Shown one piece after another: positions 12,055 to 26,183 of a stretch of 64,000 nt of DNA. The DNA is from Megascapheus bottae. Lineage: Eukaryota; Chordata; Mammalia; Rodentia; Geomyidae. Below the pieces are notes generated by a model. That model did no database searches and was not told the origin of the DNA. It was given only the letters and a program-made list of their open reading frames with translations. The translations under genes and the position numbers were made by a program. The DNA is taken from positions 56,001 through 120,000 of the forward strand of contig JANJXV010000267.1 in the NCBI GenBank assembly GCA_024803745.1. The letters run 5' to 3'. How positions within the stretch are numbered: position 1 is the stretch's first letter; each line of letters begins with the position of its first letter.

Positions 12055-12614
12055 CCATCCCATGGTCCACTGTGAGGCCACTGGTTGGGCTAAGAGCTAG
12101 TCGTGCAGCAACACATAAGTTTTATTCTAATACTTTCCAAACTTTGTACTCAAATATGCTACCTACTTACCAACTTAGGTCAGTTATCCTTATGCTATAA
12201 CTTTTCTTCATTACTACAATATTCTTACACTCCTACGTTAATCCTCTTGCACCTCCCCTGACCTCTCTCATTCTTTTTTTCTATCTCTGGACCTCTGCTC
12301 GTCTTTCAACCCTTATACTGCACGGATCTACACTTGATGGCTGTTGAGCAATATTGTATATGTAGGTGGTTAATTATTCTCTAGGCTCAGAGGGACTTAA
12401 AGACAATAGAGATTGGATTGAGAGGCTTATTGTTTTGGGTATAAATCGCTTATCAGTGGTTGTATTAGGCTGGTCTGTAAGTGCACAAAAAGAAAGAGTG
12501 ATAATACCAATCAAAACTTGTGAACATCTAGTGTCTGCCAGCTACAGAGGTCTAGGTTGGTTATATCTGAAAAACTATAATCGTGTTTAGTAGTAATCTT
12601 GCTCCCATTTTCAA

Positions 12615-13798
12615 ATGGGCAGAACAAGAAACTCAAGAAAAATGTCAAATCAAGAAACAACATCCCCCACCCAATGTAAACAGACAATGGAACAGTCACT
12701 GGCAAACCTAGAGGAGAGTCTTCCAATTGCTACACAAATGCAATTGATAAACATCATTAATGAAAAATGTGAAAATATAAAGAAAGAGATAATGGAGGAA
12801 GCCATACCTGAACAAGAGGAAAGCAAAAACAAGGTGATAAGTGAAAAAGAAGAAGCCATAAAGGAGGCCATAATAAAGGTTTTTCAAAGAAAGATGGATG
12901 AATTCAAAGAATCCACAAATAAAAACGTGACCAAACTCCAGCAAATGTCCAAAGAAAATAAAGCTACTGAGCTAACCACTCAAAAGGAAATCAAGGAGAT
13001 AAAGAAATCCATACATGATCTAAAACAAGGGATGCAAGGCATCAAAAGTGAGCAATTAGAAGCAAGGGAGATGAAAAATAAAGTAGATAGCTTTGATAGC
13101 AGGTTAGACATTGCAGAGGAGAGAATTTCCGTGGCTGAAGATAATTTAGGTATTATAAAGAACAGAAAATGAGTCAATCCAAATCTAGGAAATATGAGAG
13201 AGCACTTCAGGAGGTCCAAGATACAATTAGGAAGCCTAATTTAAGGCTAGTTGGTACTGAGGAGGGCGTGGAGAAAGAGGTCAATGGTATTGGAAATATA
13301 CTTCAGGGAATCATCTCAGAGAATTTCCCAAATATCCAGAAGGGCAGGCCCATCCAGATACGAGAAGCTTTTAGAACCCCAAACAGACCTGACCAGAAAA
13401 GAACATCCCACCGCCACATTGTGATCCGAACTGGATCAATAGAAACGAAAGGAAAGATCCTAAAGGCAGCCAGGGAAAAGGGATCAGTAACCTACAAAGG
13501 CAAACCAATCAGAATAACCCCAGATTTCTCAGCAGAGACCATGCAAGCACGAAGTGACTGGAAGCATATATGTCATGCCCTTAAATCAAATAACTACCAA
13601 CCAAGAATACTGTAGCCAGCTAAGCTCTCATTCATAACTGAGGGAACAATAAAAACATTCCATTCCAGGGAAAAGCTGCAACAATATGTCGAAACAAAAC
13701 CAACACTACAGAGAATTCTCAAAGATGCTCTATACATAGAAAACCAAAATAAATGCAATATAGGGAAAGAAATGGCACCTAAACAGCATACCATCTAA
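12615..13798 (+). pseudogene. L1 ORF1, unit C, inactivated by the shared lesions
   Basis: The 185-codon N-terminal coiled-coil part (12615-13172) is open here. It ends at a TGA (13170-13172) that overlaps an ATG (13169-13171), and the second part continues from that ATG in the other frame. This ATGA overlap gives two abutting frames: coiled coil, then RRM-like domain with part of the C-terminal domain (to TAG 13613-13615). The remaining C-terminal domain runs to TAA 13796-13798. Relative to a normal ORF1 it is one frameshift plus one nonsense codon. Confidence 0.92.
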
Positions 13799-13846
13799 GG
13801 ACCACAAGAACTGTCAAGACACAGGCCCTACTAAAAGCTTTTAAAA

Positions 13847-16800
13847 ATGGTAGGAACTAATAAATATCTCTCAATCCTAACTCTCAATCAATGGACTTAA
13901 CTCTCCAATTAAACGGCATAGGTTGTCTAGTTGGATCAAAAAGCAAGAGCCATCGTTCTGATGACTTCGAGAGACACATCTTACCCAAAAACAATCATCT
14001 TTTGAAAGTGAGAGGTTGGAATAAACTCTATCAAGCTAACTGCCCCCATAAACAGGCTAGAGTTGCCATCCTCATATCAGATACAATAGACTTCAAACGA
14101 AAATTAGTAAGAAAAGACAAAGAAGGTTAGTACATACTACTAAAGGGATCTTTCCTCCCGGAAGACATAACAATCGTAAATATTTACACACCCAATCCCG
14201 GAGCTCCAAACTTCATCAAGCAAACTTTACTTACACTGAAACCATACATAGATCGAAATACAGTGATTGTTGGTGAGTTTAACACACCACTCTCACCTAC
14301 AGACAGATCAACAAGGCAAAAACTCAACAGAGAAACCTTAGAACTGAACAACTATATAGACCAACTAGATCTAACAGACATCTGCAGAATATTCCACCCA
14401 GTAACACCACAATATACGTTTTTCTCAGCAGCACATGGAACATTTTCCAAAATAGACCACATCTTAGGCCATAAAGCAAACCTGGACAGATTCAGAAACA
14501 CTGAAATTATTCCATGCACACTCTCAGACCATAAAGGCATCAAATTGGAGCTGAACACACATCTCCACCAAAGAAAACCCTGTAACTCATGGAGACTGAA
14601 CCACACATTGTTGAATCAAAAACAATGGGTAATCGAAGAGATCAGAACAGATATCCAACTGTTTATGAAATTTAACAATAAGGAGCACACAAATATCAAC
14701 TCCTTAGGGACACAACAAAGGCAGTACTCAGAGGAAAATTTATAGCGCGGAGTGCCTACAACAGCAAGTTGGAAAAATGGCAAACCAACTAGTTAATGTC
14801 TGACCTTAACCTCCTGGAAAAAGAGCAACAAACCAACCCTAAACCCATTAGGAGAAAGCAAATTATTAAAATCAAAGCAGAATTAAATGATTTGGAATAA
14901 AAAAAACTATAGAAAGAATCAACAAAACAAGGAGTTGGTTCTTGAAAGAATTAACAAAATTGACAAGCCCTTAGCAAATCTTACCAAAAAAAGAAGAGAG
15001 CATATCGAAATAAACAAAATCGCAGATGAAAATGGTAATATCACGACAGAAATTACCAAGATCCAGAATATCATGAGGGAATACTTCTCAAACCTTTACG
15101 CCAACAAATTTGAGAATCTAGAAGAAATGGATGAATTCCTAGACAATATTAACATACACACACTGAACCAAGAAGAGCTATCCCAACTCAACAGGCCTAT
15201 TTTAAGCTCTGAAATAGAAATGGAAATTAGACAACTTCCACTTAAAAAGAGCCCAGGGACAGATGGATTCACAGCTGAATTCTATAAGGTCTTCAAAGCA
15301 GAGCTCACACCAATACTCCTCAAGCTCTTCAACGAAATTGAAAATGAAGGTTCTTTACTAAACTGATTCTGTGAAGCCAGCATATCCCTCATCCCCAAAC
15401 CAGACAGAGATTCATCAAAGAAAGAGATCTATAGACCCATTTCTTTGATGAACCTCGATGCAAAACTTCTCAACAAAATACTGGCCAACCGTCTACAACA
15501 ACTCATCAAAAAAAATGTACACTATGATCAAACTGGATTCATCACAGGGAGGCAAAGCTGGTTCAACATACACAAATCAATTAATATAATTCAACACATC
15601 AACAGGAGCAGGGATAAAATCACATGATTGTCTCAATAGATGCGGAAAAGGCATTTGACAAGATCCAAAACCCCTTTATGTTAAAAGATGTGGAGAAACT
15701 AGGAATCCATGGAACATTTCTCAATGTAATAAAGGCTGTGTATGAGAAACCCACTGCTAGTATTATACTTAATGGTGAAAATCTAAAGCCATTCCCTCTA
15801 AAATCAGGTACGAGACAAGGATGCCCACTCTCTCCACTCCTTTTTAACATAGTACTAGAATTCCTAGGCAGTGCAATATGGCAAGAAGCAAGCATAAAGG
15901 GGATCCAAGTAGGGAAAGAGGAAATAAAACTATCCCTCTTTGCAGATGACATGATTCTGTATTTAAAGAATCCTATAGACTCTACTCCCAAGCTCCTTGA
16001 GCTGATTCAAAGCTTTGGAAGGGTAGCAGGCCATAAAATCAACCCTCACAAATCAACTGCCTTACTTTACGCCAACACTGAGAGGAACGAGGCAATAATC
16101 AGGAAAGAAAATCCTTTCACAATAGCCTCAAAGAAAATAAAGTACCTAGCAATTAGCTTAACTAAGAATGTAAAGGACCGTTTAGATGAAAACTTTAAAA
16201 CCCTAAAAAAGGAAATTAAAGCAGAACTAAGGAAATGGAAAAACCTCCCGTGCTCCTGGATTGGAAGAATCAACATTGTGAAAATGACAACCTTGCCAAG
16301 GGCTATCTACAAATTCAATGTAATACCCATCAACATCCCAATGTCATTCTTTAAAGACATAGAAGAGGCAATTCAAAATTTCATATGGAATAATAAAAGA
16401 CCCCGTATAGCAAAAACACTTCTTAGCAGAAAGAACAGCGCTGGAGGAATTTCAATTCCAAACGTAAGGCTCTATTACAGAGCTATAATTCTCAAAACAG
16501 CTTGGTACTGGCACAAGAACAGGCCTGAAGTCCAATGGAGTAGAACTGCGGACCCAGATATTAAACCACTGACCTATGGCCACCTAATCTTTGACCAGGG
16601 AGCCAAAAAAATAGAATGGAAGAAAGATAGCCTCTTCAACAAGTTGTGCTGGCAGAACTGGTTAAACACCTGCAGAAAACTAAAGTTGGATCCTTCTTTG
16701 TCCCCTTGCACTAGAATTAACTCCAAATGGATCAAAGACGTGGAGGTAAAAGCTGACACACTGAAAAGTTTACAGGAAGGAATAGGAGATACACTAGGCC

Positions 16801-17687
16801 TCCTTGGTACAGGTCGAAACTTTCTTAATAAGGACCAAGAATCACAACAAATCAGAGAAAGGCTGGATAAGTGGGACTGCATTAAACTGCAGAGCTTTTG
16901 TATGGCAACGGATATAGCTAGTAAACTAATCAGGAAGCCTACAGAGTGGGAGAAGATCTTCACCACCCAAACAACGGAACAAGGCCTCATATCTAAAATA
17001 TATCAACAACTCAAAAAATTGAATCACTCCAAAACTAACCTCCAAAGTAACACCCATCCCATTACAAAATGGGCCAAAGACTTAAAGAGAGTCTTCTCTG
17101 AAGAAGAAACAAAAATGGCCTATAGACACATGAAGAAATGCTCAACATCTCTGGTCATAAAAGAAATGCAAATCAAAACAAGTCTAAGATTCCACCTAAC
17201 TCCAGTTAGAATGGCCAGGATCAGGAAAAAGAATGACAACAGATGCTGGAGGGGATGTGGTCAGGAGGGATCACTACTACACTGTTGGTGGGAGTGCAAA
17301 CTCGTTCAACCACTATGGAAAGCAGTGCGGCAGTGCCTCAAAACGCTAAACATACAACTCCCCTATGACCCAGCAATTCCAGTACTTGGCATTTACCCAA
17401 CAATCCAGAAACAAGGGCATACTAAACCCACTAGCACAACAATGTTCATTGCAGCACTATTCACCATAGCAAAGATATGGAACCAAACCAGATGTCCCTC
17501 AGTTGATGAGTGGATCAACAAGTTGTGGTATTTGTACACAATGGAATTCTATGCTGCTGTCAGAAAGAATGACATCGCCCCATTTGTTAGGAAATGGAAA
17601 GACTTAGAACAAATCATATTAAGTGAAGTAAGCCAGACTCAAAGGAACTTAGGCTCAGTGGTTTCCCTCATTCGTCATAATCAGTAG
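13847..17687 (+). pseudogene. L1 ORF2, unit C, inactivated
   Basis: It carries the array-wide endonuclease and connector lesions plus a private stop: Tyr to TAG at 14128-14130, in the endonuclease domain. From 15624 a 687-codon frame stays open to 17687 with motif [21 protein letters not shown] and the complete Cys/His C-terminus. Like unit B it reads SPGTDG where L1 reverse transcriptases normally have SPGPDG. Confidence 0.92.
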
Positions 17688-18104
17688 AAACCTTGGGCTC
17701 TACTAGCAGAGATTGGCAATAGAGCAAAAGGCCATATATAAGGCCATATAATGTGAAGCTAATTGAAAGGACCTCCAGGATATTGACACAAAAGCCTTAT
17801 AATGAATGATTGTTGTCCTTAATGTACTATGTTGTCTCTCATCTCGCTTGCTGTCCCTTGGTTATCCCATATTGGTATAGTATCTCACTTTGTTATCTGA
17901 TATATTGAATTTATTTGTATTTGGATATTTGAAATTTGATAGGGAAGGGGGGAAAACCAAGACGGGTGGGGGGTGTGGGGTTGGAGGGAAATGGGTACCA
18001 AGACATGTGAAAGGGTATCAATGTATATGAATTAATGCACCTTCTATCTGGCAAATATCATCTAACCCTTTTACTAATTACAATAAAAAAATAAAAAAAA
18101 GAAA

Positions 18105-19474
18105 GTTGTAGTGTGTGGGGAGGATGATGGGGTCAAATACATTTCTTCTTAGAAATTTACCTCATCTGGTTGCCCTGGATTTTCCTGGCCTTCTTCTTAG
18201 AGAAAGTTCTGTTATACTGGATTTGTGGCTTGGCAATGATCTAGCATGTACATCTTCGAGTAATACATCCACAACTTCCATGCCTGAGACTCGAGTTTCC
18301 TGACCTTTGGCAACAGCACAGCAACATCTTTCTTCCTCCTGAGCCACAAGCCAAGTGAGCTGGCTTGAGCTGGTTGTTAGTTACAGTGGCTTGGTTACCA
18401 GGGTTCCATATTCTGTTCCATTGTGAGGGAGGCAGGGTCACCTTTCAGGGCCCAATGACCAAAGATCCTTGCTCACAAAAGACCTCACCAAAGACATACT
18501 GGAGGCTGAATCTCTCCTCCAGTCTCACAATATACATGTGGATGTAGTATACAGCACACCTTATTTGTCCAATCCCAATGTCTTCCACTAGGCCCAACTA
18601 CCAGTCTGGTCTCAGGCTCAAGGAGCCTTTCTTAGGTAAGATCCAAACTTAAGGGTCAATATTGCCCTCATCCTTTACAAAACATTTGCTTCACAGTGCC
18701 TTCTCTGCCTGCATTTTGCCCCTTGTCGAATTTTTTTTGTTTTTGCTAGTCTTGGGACTTGACCTCAGAGTGTGAACATTGTTCTTGGGCTTTCTTTAGG
18801 CTTTAGCTGTCCCACCGAGCCACAGCACCATTTGCAGCGTTTTCTATGTATGTGGTAATGAGGAATCAAACCTGAGGCTTACTGCTTCGTAGCCAAGGAC
18901 TCTCCCACTAGGTCAAACACACAGGGCATCTTGCACATATTTTTGACGTCAATCTACTAGGATATTATTAGGTTTCTGTATCCTAATCAATTTTTTCCTG
19001 ATGATTAGCTTTGCTGTCATGTGTAAAAAATGCAAGAGGGAAAAACACAGAAGAATTAGTGAAATTAAAAAAAAAGCATTAGACACAGTTAAGTGTTCAT
19101 TCTTTGTAGGAGAAAGGATATTTGGATATGATGATGATGATGATGACTTTATAATTCCTATGTCAGGGTTGAGAGTTTGGCATAGTGGTAGAGTGCTTGC
19201 CTAGCATCCATGAAGATCTGGGTTTGATTGCTCAGTACCACATAGATAGAAAATCTAGATGTGGCACTGTGGCTCAAGTGGCAGAGGGCTAGACTTGAGA
19301 AAACCCGAGGACAGTGCTCAGGCCCTGAATTCAAGCCCCAAGACTGGCAGAAAGATAAAAGAAAATAAAAATGCTTTTTACGAGCTAATTCACTCCCAGC
19401 ATTTGCTTCTGAAATCTTCGCTTCTGCATCTTGTGAAATACCCCTTTCCCTCAACGTAGACAAGAAAAACAGAT
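18105..19474 (+). repeat. Segment S, copy C
   Basis: Third S copy: minus SINE about 18731-18917, (ATG)6 near 19128-19145, plus SINE 19163-19354. Diagnostic bases are gcttcgtagcc (about 18893) and ataattccta (about 19151). These reappear only in the right half of copy F and mark the mosaic described in the findings. Confidence 0.9.
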
Positions 19475-20034
19475 CCATCCCATGGTCCACTGTGAGGCCA
19501 CTGGTTGGGCTAAGAGCTAGTCGTGCAGCAACACATAAGCTTTATTCTAATACTTTCCAAACTTTGTACTCAAATATGCTACCTACTTACCAACTTAGGT
19601 CAGTTATCCTTATGCTATAACTTTTCTTCATTACTACAATATTCTTACACTCCTACGTTAATCCTCTTGCACCTGCCCTGACCTCTCTCATTCTTTTTTT
19701 CTATCTCTGGACCTCTGCTCGTCTTTCAACCCTTATACTGCACGGATCTACACTTGATGGCTGTTGAGCAATATTGTATATGTAGGTGGTTAATTATTCT
19801 CTAGGCTCAGAGGGACTTAAAGACAATAGAGATTGGATTGAGAGGCTTATTGTTTTGGGTATAAATCGCTTATCAGTGGTTGTATTAGGCTGGTCTGTAA
19901 GTGCACAAAAAGAAAGAGTGATAATACCAATCAAAACTTGTGAACATCTAGTGTCTGCCAGCTACAGAGGTCTAGGTTGGTTATATCTGAAAAACTATAA
20001 TCGTGTTTAGTAGTAATCTTGCTCCCATTTTCAA

Positions 20035-21216
20035 ATGGGCAGAACAAGAAACTCAAGAAAAATGTCAAATCAAGAAACAACATCCCCCACCCAATGTAAA
20101 CAGACAATGGAACAGTCACTGGCAAACCTAGAGGAGAGTCTTCCAATTGCTACACAAATGCAATTGATAAACATCATTAATGAAAAATGTGAAAATATAA
20201 AGAAAGAGATAATGGAGGAAGCCATACCTGAACAAGAGGAAAGCAAAAACAAGGTGATAAGTGAAAAAGAAGAAGCCATAAAGGAGGCCATAATAAAGGT
20301 TTTTCAAAGAAAGATGGATGAATTCAAAGAATCCACAAATAAAAACGTGACCAAACTCCAGCAAATGTCCAAAGAAAATAAAGCTACTGAGCTAACCACT
20401 CAAAAGGAAATCAAGGAGATAAAGAAATCCATACATGATCTAAAACAAGGGATGCAAGGCATCAAAAGTGAGCAATTAGAAGCAAGGGAGATGAAAAATA
20501 AAGTAGATAGCTTTGATAGCAGGTTAGACATTGCAGAGGAGAGAATTTCCGTGGCTGAAGATAATTTAGGTATTATAAAGAACAGAAAATGAGTCAATCC
20601 AAATCTAGGAAATATGAGAGAGCACTTCAGGAGGTCCAAGATACAATTAGGAAGCCTAATTTAAGGCTAGTTGGTACTGAGGAGGGCGTGGAGAAAGAGG
20701 TCAATGGTATTGGAAATATACTTCAGGGAATCATCTCAGAGAATTTCCCAAATATCCAGAAGGGCAGGCCCATCCAGATACGAGAAGCTTTTAGAACCCC
20801 AAACAGACCTGACCAGAAAAGAACATCCCACCGCCACATTGTGATCCGAACTGGATCAATAGAAACGAAAGGAAAGATCCTAAAGGCAGCCAGGGAAAAG
20901 GGATCAGTAACCTACAAAGGCAAACCAATCAGAATAACCCCAGATTTCTCAGCAGAGACCATGCAAGCACGAAGTGACTGGAAGCATATATGTCATGCCC
21001 TTAAATCAAAGCTACCAACCAAGAATACTGTAGCCAGCTAAGCTCTCATTCATAACTGAGGGAACAATAAAAACATTCCATTCCAGGGAAAAGCTGCAAC
21101 AATATGTCGAAACAAAACCAACACTACAGAGAATTCTCAAAGATGCTCTATACATAGAAAACCAAAATAAATGCAATATAGGGAAAGAAATGGCACCTAA
21201 ACAGCATACCATCTAA
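20035..21216 (+). pseudogene. L1 ORF1, unit D, inactivated
   Basis: The N-terminal coiled-coil frame is open (20035-20592), followed by the shared ATGA frame change at 20589. Near 21010 a private 2-bp loss (tcaaataactacc becomes tcaaagctacc) shifts the frame again. The RRM-containing frame then ends at 21041 rather than at the shared TAG. Confidence 0.9.
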
Positions 21217-21264
21217 GGACCACAAGAACTGTCAAGACACAGGCCCTACTAAAAGCTTTTAAAA

Positions 21265-24200
21265 ATGGTAGGAACTAATAAATATCTCTCAATCCTAACT
21301 CTCAATCAATGGACTTAACTCTCCAATTAAACGGCATAGGTTGTCTAGTTGGATCAAAAAGCAAGAGCCATCGTTCTGATGACTTCGAGAGACACATCTT
21401 ACCCAAAAACAATCATCTTTTGAAAGTGAGAGGTTGGAATAAACTCTATCAAGCTAACTGCCCCCATAAACAGGCTAGAGTTGCCATCCTCATATCAGAT
21501 ACAATAGACTTCAAACTAAAATTAGTAAGAAAAGACAAAGAAGGTTACTACATACTACTAAAGGGATCTTTCCTCCCGGAAGACATAACAATCGTAAATA
21601 TTTACACACCCAATCCCGGAGCTCCAAACTTCATCAAGCAAACTTTACTTACACTGAAACCATACATAGATCGAAATACAGTGATTGTTGGTGAGTTTAA
21701 CACACCACTCTCACCTATGGACAGATCAACAAGGCAAAAACTCAACAGAGAAACCTTAGAACTGAACAACTATATAGACCAACTAGATCTAACAGACATC
21801 TGCAGAATATTCCACCCAGTAACACAACAATATACGCTTTTCTCAGCAGCACATGGAACATTTTCCAAAATAGACCACATCTTAGGCCATAAAGCAAACC
21901 TGGACAGATTCAGAAACACTGAAATTATTCCATGCACACTCTCAGACCATAAAGGCATCAAATTGGAGCTGAACACACATCTCCACCAAAGAAAACCCTG
22001 TAACTCATGGAGACTGAACCACACATTGTTGAATCAAAAACAATGGGTAATCGAAGAGATCAGAACAGATATCCAACTGTTTATGAAATTTAACAATAAG
22101 GAGCACACAAATATCAACTCCTTAGGGACACAACAAAGGCAGTACTCAGAGGAAAATTTATAGCGCGGAGTGCCTACAACAGCAAGTTGGAAAAATGGCA
22201 AACCAACTAGTTAATGTCTGACCTTAACCTCCTGGAAAAAGAGCAACAATCCAACCCTAAACCCATTAGGAGAAAGCAAATTATTAAAATCAAAGCAGAA
22301 TTGAATGATTTGGAATAAAAAAAACTATAGAAAGAATCAACAAAACAAGGAGTTGGTTCTTGAAAGAATTAACAAAATTGACAAGCCCTTAGCAAATCTT
22401 ACCAAAAAAAGAAGAGAGCATATCGAAATAAACAAAATCGCAGATGAAAATGGTAATATCACGACAGAAATTACCAAGATCCAGAATATCATGAGGGAAT
22501 ACTTCTCAAACCTTTACGCCAACAAATTTGAGAATCTAGAAGAAATGGATGAATTCCTAGACAATATTAACATACACACACTGAACCAAGAAGAGCTATC
22601 CCAACTCAACAGGCCTATTTCAAGCTCTGAAATAGAAATGGAAATTAGACAACTTCCACTTAAAAAGAGCCCAGGGACAGATGGATTCACAGCTGAATTC
22701 TATAAGGTCTTCAAAGCAGAGCTCACACCAATACTCCTCAAGCTCTTCAACGAAATTGAAAATGAAGGTTCTTTACTAAACTGATTCTGTGAAGCCAGCA
22801 TATCCCTCATCCCCAAACCAGACAGAGATTCATCAAAGAAAGAGATCTATAGACCCATTTCTTTGATGAACCTCGATGCAAAACTTCTCAACAAAATACT
22901 GGCCAACCGTCTACAACAACTCATCAAAAAAAATGTACACTATGATCAAACTGGATTCATCACAGGGAGGCAAAGCTGGTTCAACATACACAAATCAATT
23001 AATATAATTCAACACATCAACAGGAGCAGGGATAAAATCACATGATTGTCTCAATAGATGCGGAAAAGGCACTTGACAAGATCCAAAACCCCTTTATGTT
23101 AAAAGATGTGGAGAAACTAGGAATCCATGGAACATTTCTCAATGTAATAAAGGCTGTGTATGAGAAACCCACTGCTAGTAGTATACTTAATGGTGAAAAT
23201 CTAAAGCCATTCCCTCTAAAATCAGGTACGAGACAAGGATGCCCACTCTCTCCACTCATTTTTAACATAGTACTAGAATTCCTAGGCAGTGCAATATGGC
23301 AAGAAGCAAGCATAAAGGGGATCCAAGTAGGGAAAGAGGAAATAAAACTATCCCTCTTTGCAGATGACATGATTCTGTATTTAAAGAATCCTATAGACTC
23401 TACTCCCAAGCTCCTTGAGCTGATTCAAAGCTTTGGAAGGGTAGCAGACCATAAAATCAACCCTCACAAATCAACTGCCTTACTTTACGCCAACACTGAG
23501 AGGAACGAGGCAATAATCAGGAAAGAAAATCCTTTCACAATAGCCTCAAAGAAAATAAAGTACCTAGCAATTAGCTTAACTAAGAATGTAAAGGACCGTT
23601 TAGATGAAAACATTAAAACCCTAAAAAAGGAAATTAAAGCAGAACTAAGGAAATGGAAAAACCTCCCATGCTCCTGGATTGGAAGAATCAACATTGTGAA
23701 AATGACAATCTTGCCAAGGGCTATCTACAAATTCAATGTAATACCCATCAACATCCCAATGTCATTCTTTAAAGACATAGAAGAGGCAATTCAAAATTTC
23801 ATATGGAATAATAAAAGACCCCGTATAGCAAAAACACTTCTTAGCAGAAAGAACAGCGCTGGAGGAATTTCAATTCCAAACTTAAGGCTCTATTACAGAG
23901 CTATAATTCTCAAAACAGCTTGGTACTGGCACAAGAACAGGCCTGAAGTCCAATGGAGTAGAACTGCGGACCCAGATATTAAACCACAGACCTATGGCCA
24001 CCTAATCTTTGACCAGGGAGCCAAAAAAATAGAATGGAAGAAAGATAGCCTCTTCAACAAGTTGTGCTGGCAGAACTGGTTAAACACCTGCAGAAAACTA
24101 AAGTTGGATCCTTCTTTGTCCCCTTGCACTAGAACTAACTCCAAATGGATCAAAGACGTGGAGGTAAAAGCTGACACAGTGAAAAATTTACAGGAAGGAA

Positions 24201-24739
24201 TAGGAGATACACTAGGCCTCCTTGGTACAGGTCGAAACTTTCTTAATAAGGACCAAGAATCACAACAAATCAGAGAAAGGCTGGATAAGTGGGACTGCAT
24301 TAAACTGCAGAGCTTTTGTATGGCAACGGATATAGCTAGTAAACTAATCAGGAAGCCTACAGAGTGGGAGAAGATCTTCACCACCCAAACAACGGAACAA
24401 GGCCTCATATCTAAAATATATCAACAACTCAAAAAATTGAATCACTCCAAAACTAACCTCCAAAGTAACACCCATCCCATTACAAAATGGGCCAAAGACT
24501 TAAAGAGAGTCTTCTCTGAAGAAGAAAGAAAAATGGCCTATAGACACATGAAGAAATGCTCAACATCTCTGGTCATAAAAGAAATGCAAATCAAAACAAG
24601 TCTAAGATTCCACCTAACTCCAGTTAGAATGGCCAGGATCAGGAAAACGAATGACAACAGATGCTGGAGGGGATGTGGGGGGTGTGGGGTTGGAGGGAAA
24701 TGGGTACCAAGACATGTGAAAGGGTATCAATGTATGTGA
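21265..24739 (+). pseudogene. L1 ORF2, unit D, inactivated and fused to 3' UTR
   Basis: The shared endonuclease lesions are present. From 23042 a 565-codon frame keeps the reverse transcriptase motifs, but motif A reads AEKALDKI (F to L). The frame passes the deletion junction and ends in a novel tail translated from the 3' UTR ([16 protein letters not shown]..., stop at 24737-24739). The Cys/His cluster that normally follows RCWRGCG is therefore replaced by a Gly-rich tail. Confidence 0.92.
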
Positions 24740-24814
24740 ATTAATGCACCTTCTATCTGGCAAATATCATCTAACCCTTTTACTAATTACAATAAAAAAA
24801 TTAAAAAAAAGAAA

Positions 24815-26183
24815 GTTGTAGTGTGTGGGGAGGATGATGGGGTCAAATACATTTCTTCTTAGAAATTTACCTCATCTGGTTGCCCTGGATTTTCCTGGCC
24901 TTCTTCTTAGAGAAAGTTCTCTTATACTGGATTTGTGGCTTGGCAATGATCTAGCATGTACATTTTCGAGTAAGACATCCACAACTTCCATGCCTGAGAC
25001 TCGAGTTTCCTGACCTTTGGCAACAGCACAGCAACACCTTTCTTCCTCCTGAGCCACAAGCCAAGTGAGCTGGCATGAGCTGGTTGTTAGTTACAGTGGC
25101 TTGGTTACCAGGGTTCCATATTCTGTTCCATTGTGAGGGAGGCAGGGTCACCTTTCAGGGCCCAATGACCAAAGATCTTTGCTCACAAAAGACCTCACCA
25201 AAGACATACTGGAGGCTGAATCTCTCCTCCAGTCTCACAATATACATGTGGATGTAGTATACAGCACACCTTATTTGTCCAATCCCAATGTCTTCCACTA
25301 GGCCCAACTACCAGTCTGGTCTCAGGCTCAAGGAGCCTTTCTTAGGTAAGATCCAAACTTAAGGGTCAATATTGCCCTCATCCTTTACAAAACATTTGCT
25401 TCACAGTGCCTTCTCTGCCTGCATTTTGCCCCTTGTCGAATTTTTTTTTGTTTTTGCTAGTCTTGGGACTTGACCTCAGAGTGTGAACATTGTTCTTGGG
25501 CTTTCTTTAGGCTTTAGCTGTCCCACCGAGCCACAGCACCACTTGCAGCGTTTTCTATGTATGTGGTAATGAGGAATCAAACCTGAGGCTTACTGCTTGG
25601 TAGCCAAGGACTCTCCCACTAGGTCAAACACACAGGGCATCTTGCACATATTTTTGACGTCAATCTACTAGGATATTATTAGGTTTCTGTATCCTAATCA
25701 ATTTTTTCCTGATGATTAGCTTTGCTGTCATGTGTAAAAAATGCAAGAGGGAAAAACACAGAAGAATTAGTGAAATAAAAAAAAGCATTAGACACAGTTA
25801 AGTGTTCATCCTTTGTAGGAGAAAGGATATTTGGATATGATGATGATGATGATGACTTTATAATTACTATGTCAGGGTTGAGAGTTTGGCATAGTGGTAG
25901 AGTGCTTGCCTAGCATCCATGAAGATCTGGGTTTGATTGCTCAGTACCACATAGATAGAAAATCTAGATGTGGCACTGTGGCTCAAGTGGCAGAGGGCTA
26001 GACTTGAGAAAACCCGAGGACAGTGCTCAGGCCCTGAATTCAAGCCCCAAGACTGGCAGAAAGATAAAAGAAAATAAAAATGCTTTTTACGAGCTAATTC
26101 ACTCACAGCATTTGCTTCTGAAATCTTCGCTTCTGCATCTTGTGAAATACCCCTTTCCCTCAACGTAGACAAGAAAAACAGAT
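24815..26183 (+). repeat. Segment S, copy D
   Basis: Minus SINE about 25441-25627, (ATG)6 near 25837-25854, plus SINE 25872-26063. It carries gttctcttatac (about 24917), shared only with copies E and F; copies A, B, C and G read gttctgttatac. No gene is seen. Confidence 0.9.

Larger units (their letters stand above)
12055..18104 (+). mobile_element. L1 retrotransposon, unit C
   Basis: Full-length array copy, 7420 bp downstream of unit B: leader 12055-12614, ORF1 12615-13798, ORF2 13847-17687, 3' UTR and poly(A) 17688-18104 with the G-run tract at 17964-17988. It is very close to unit B; B and C share AAAAAG where the other units read AAAACG ahead of the Cys-rich region. Confidence 0.93.
19475..24814 (+). 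mobile_element. L1 retrotransposon, unit D (710-bp internal deletion)
   Basis: Leader 19475-20034, ORF1 20035-21216, ORF2 from 21265, poly(A) ending at 24814. A deletion of about 710 bp joins ORF2 to the G-rich tract of the 3' UTR at 24678/24679, with GTGG at both ends. It removes the C-terminal Cys/His cluster and the first half of the 3' UTR. This is the first of three consecutive units with the identical deletion. Confidence 0.93.
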
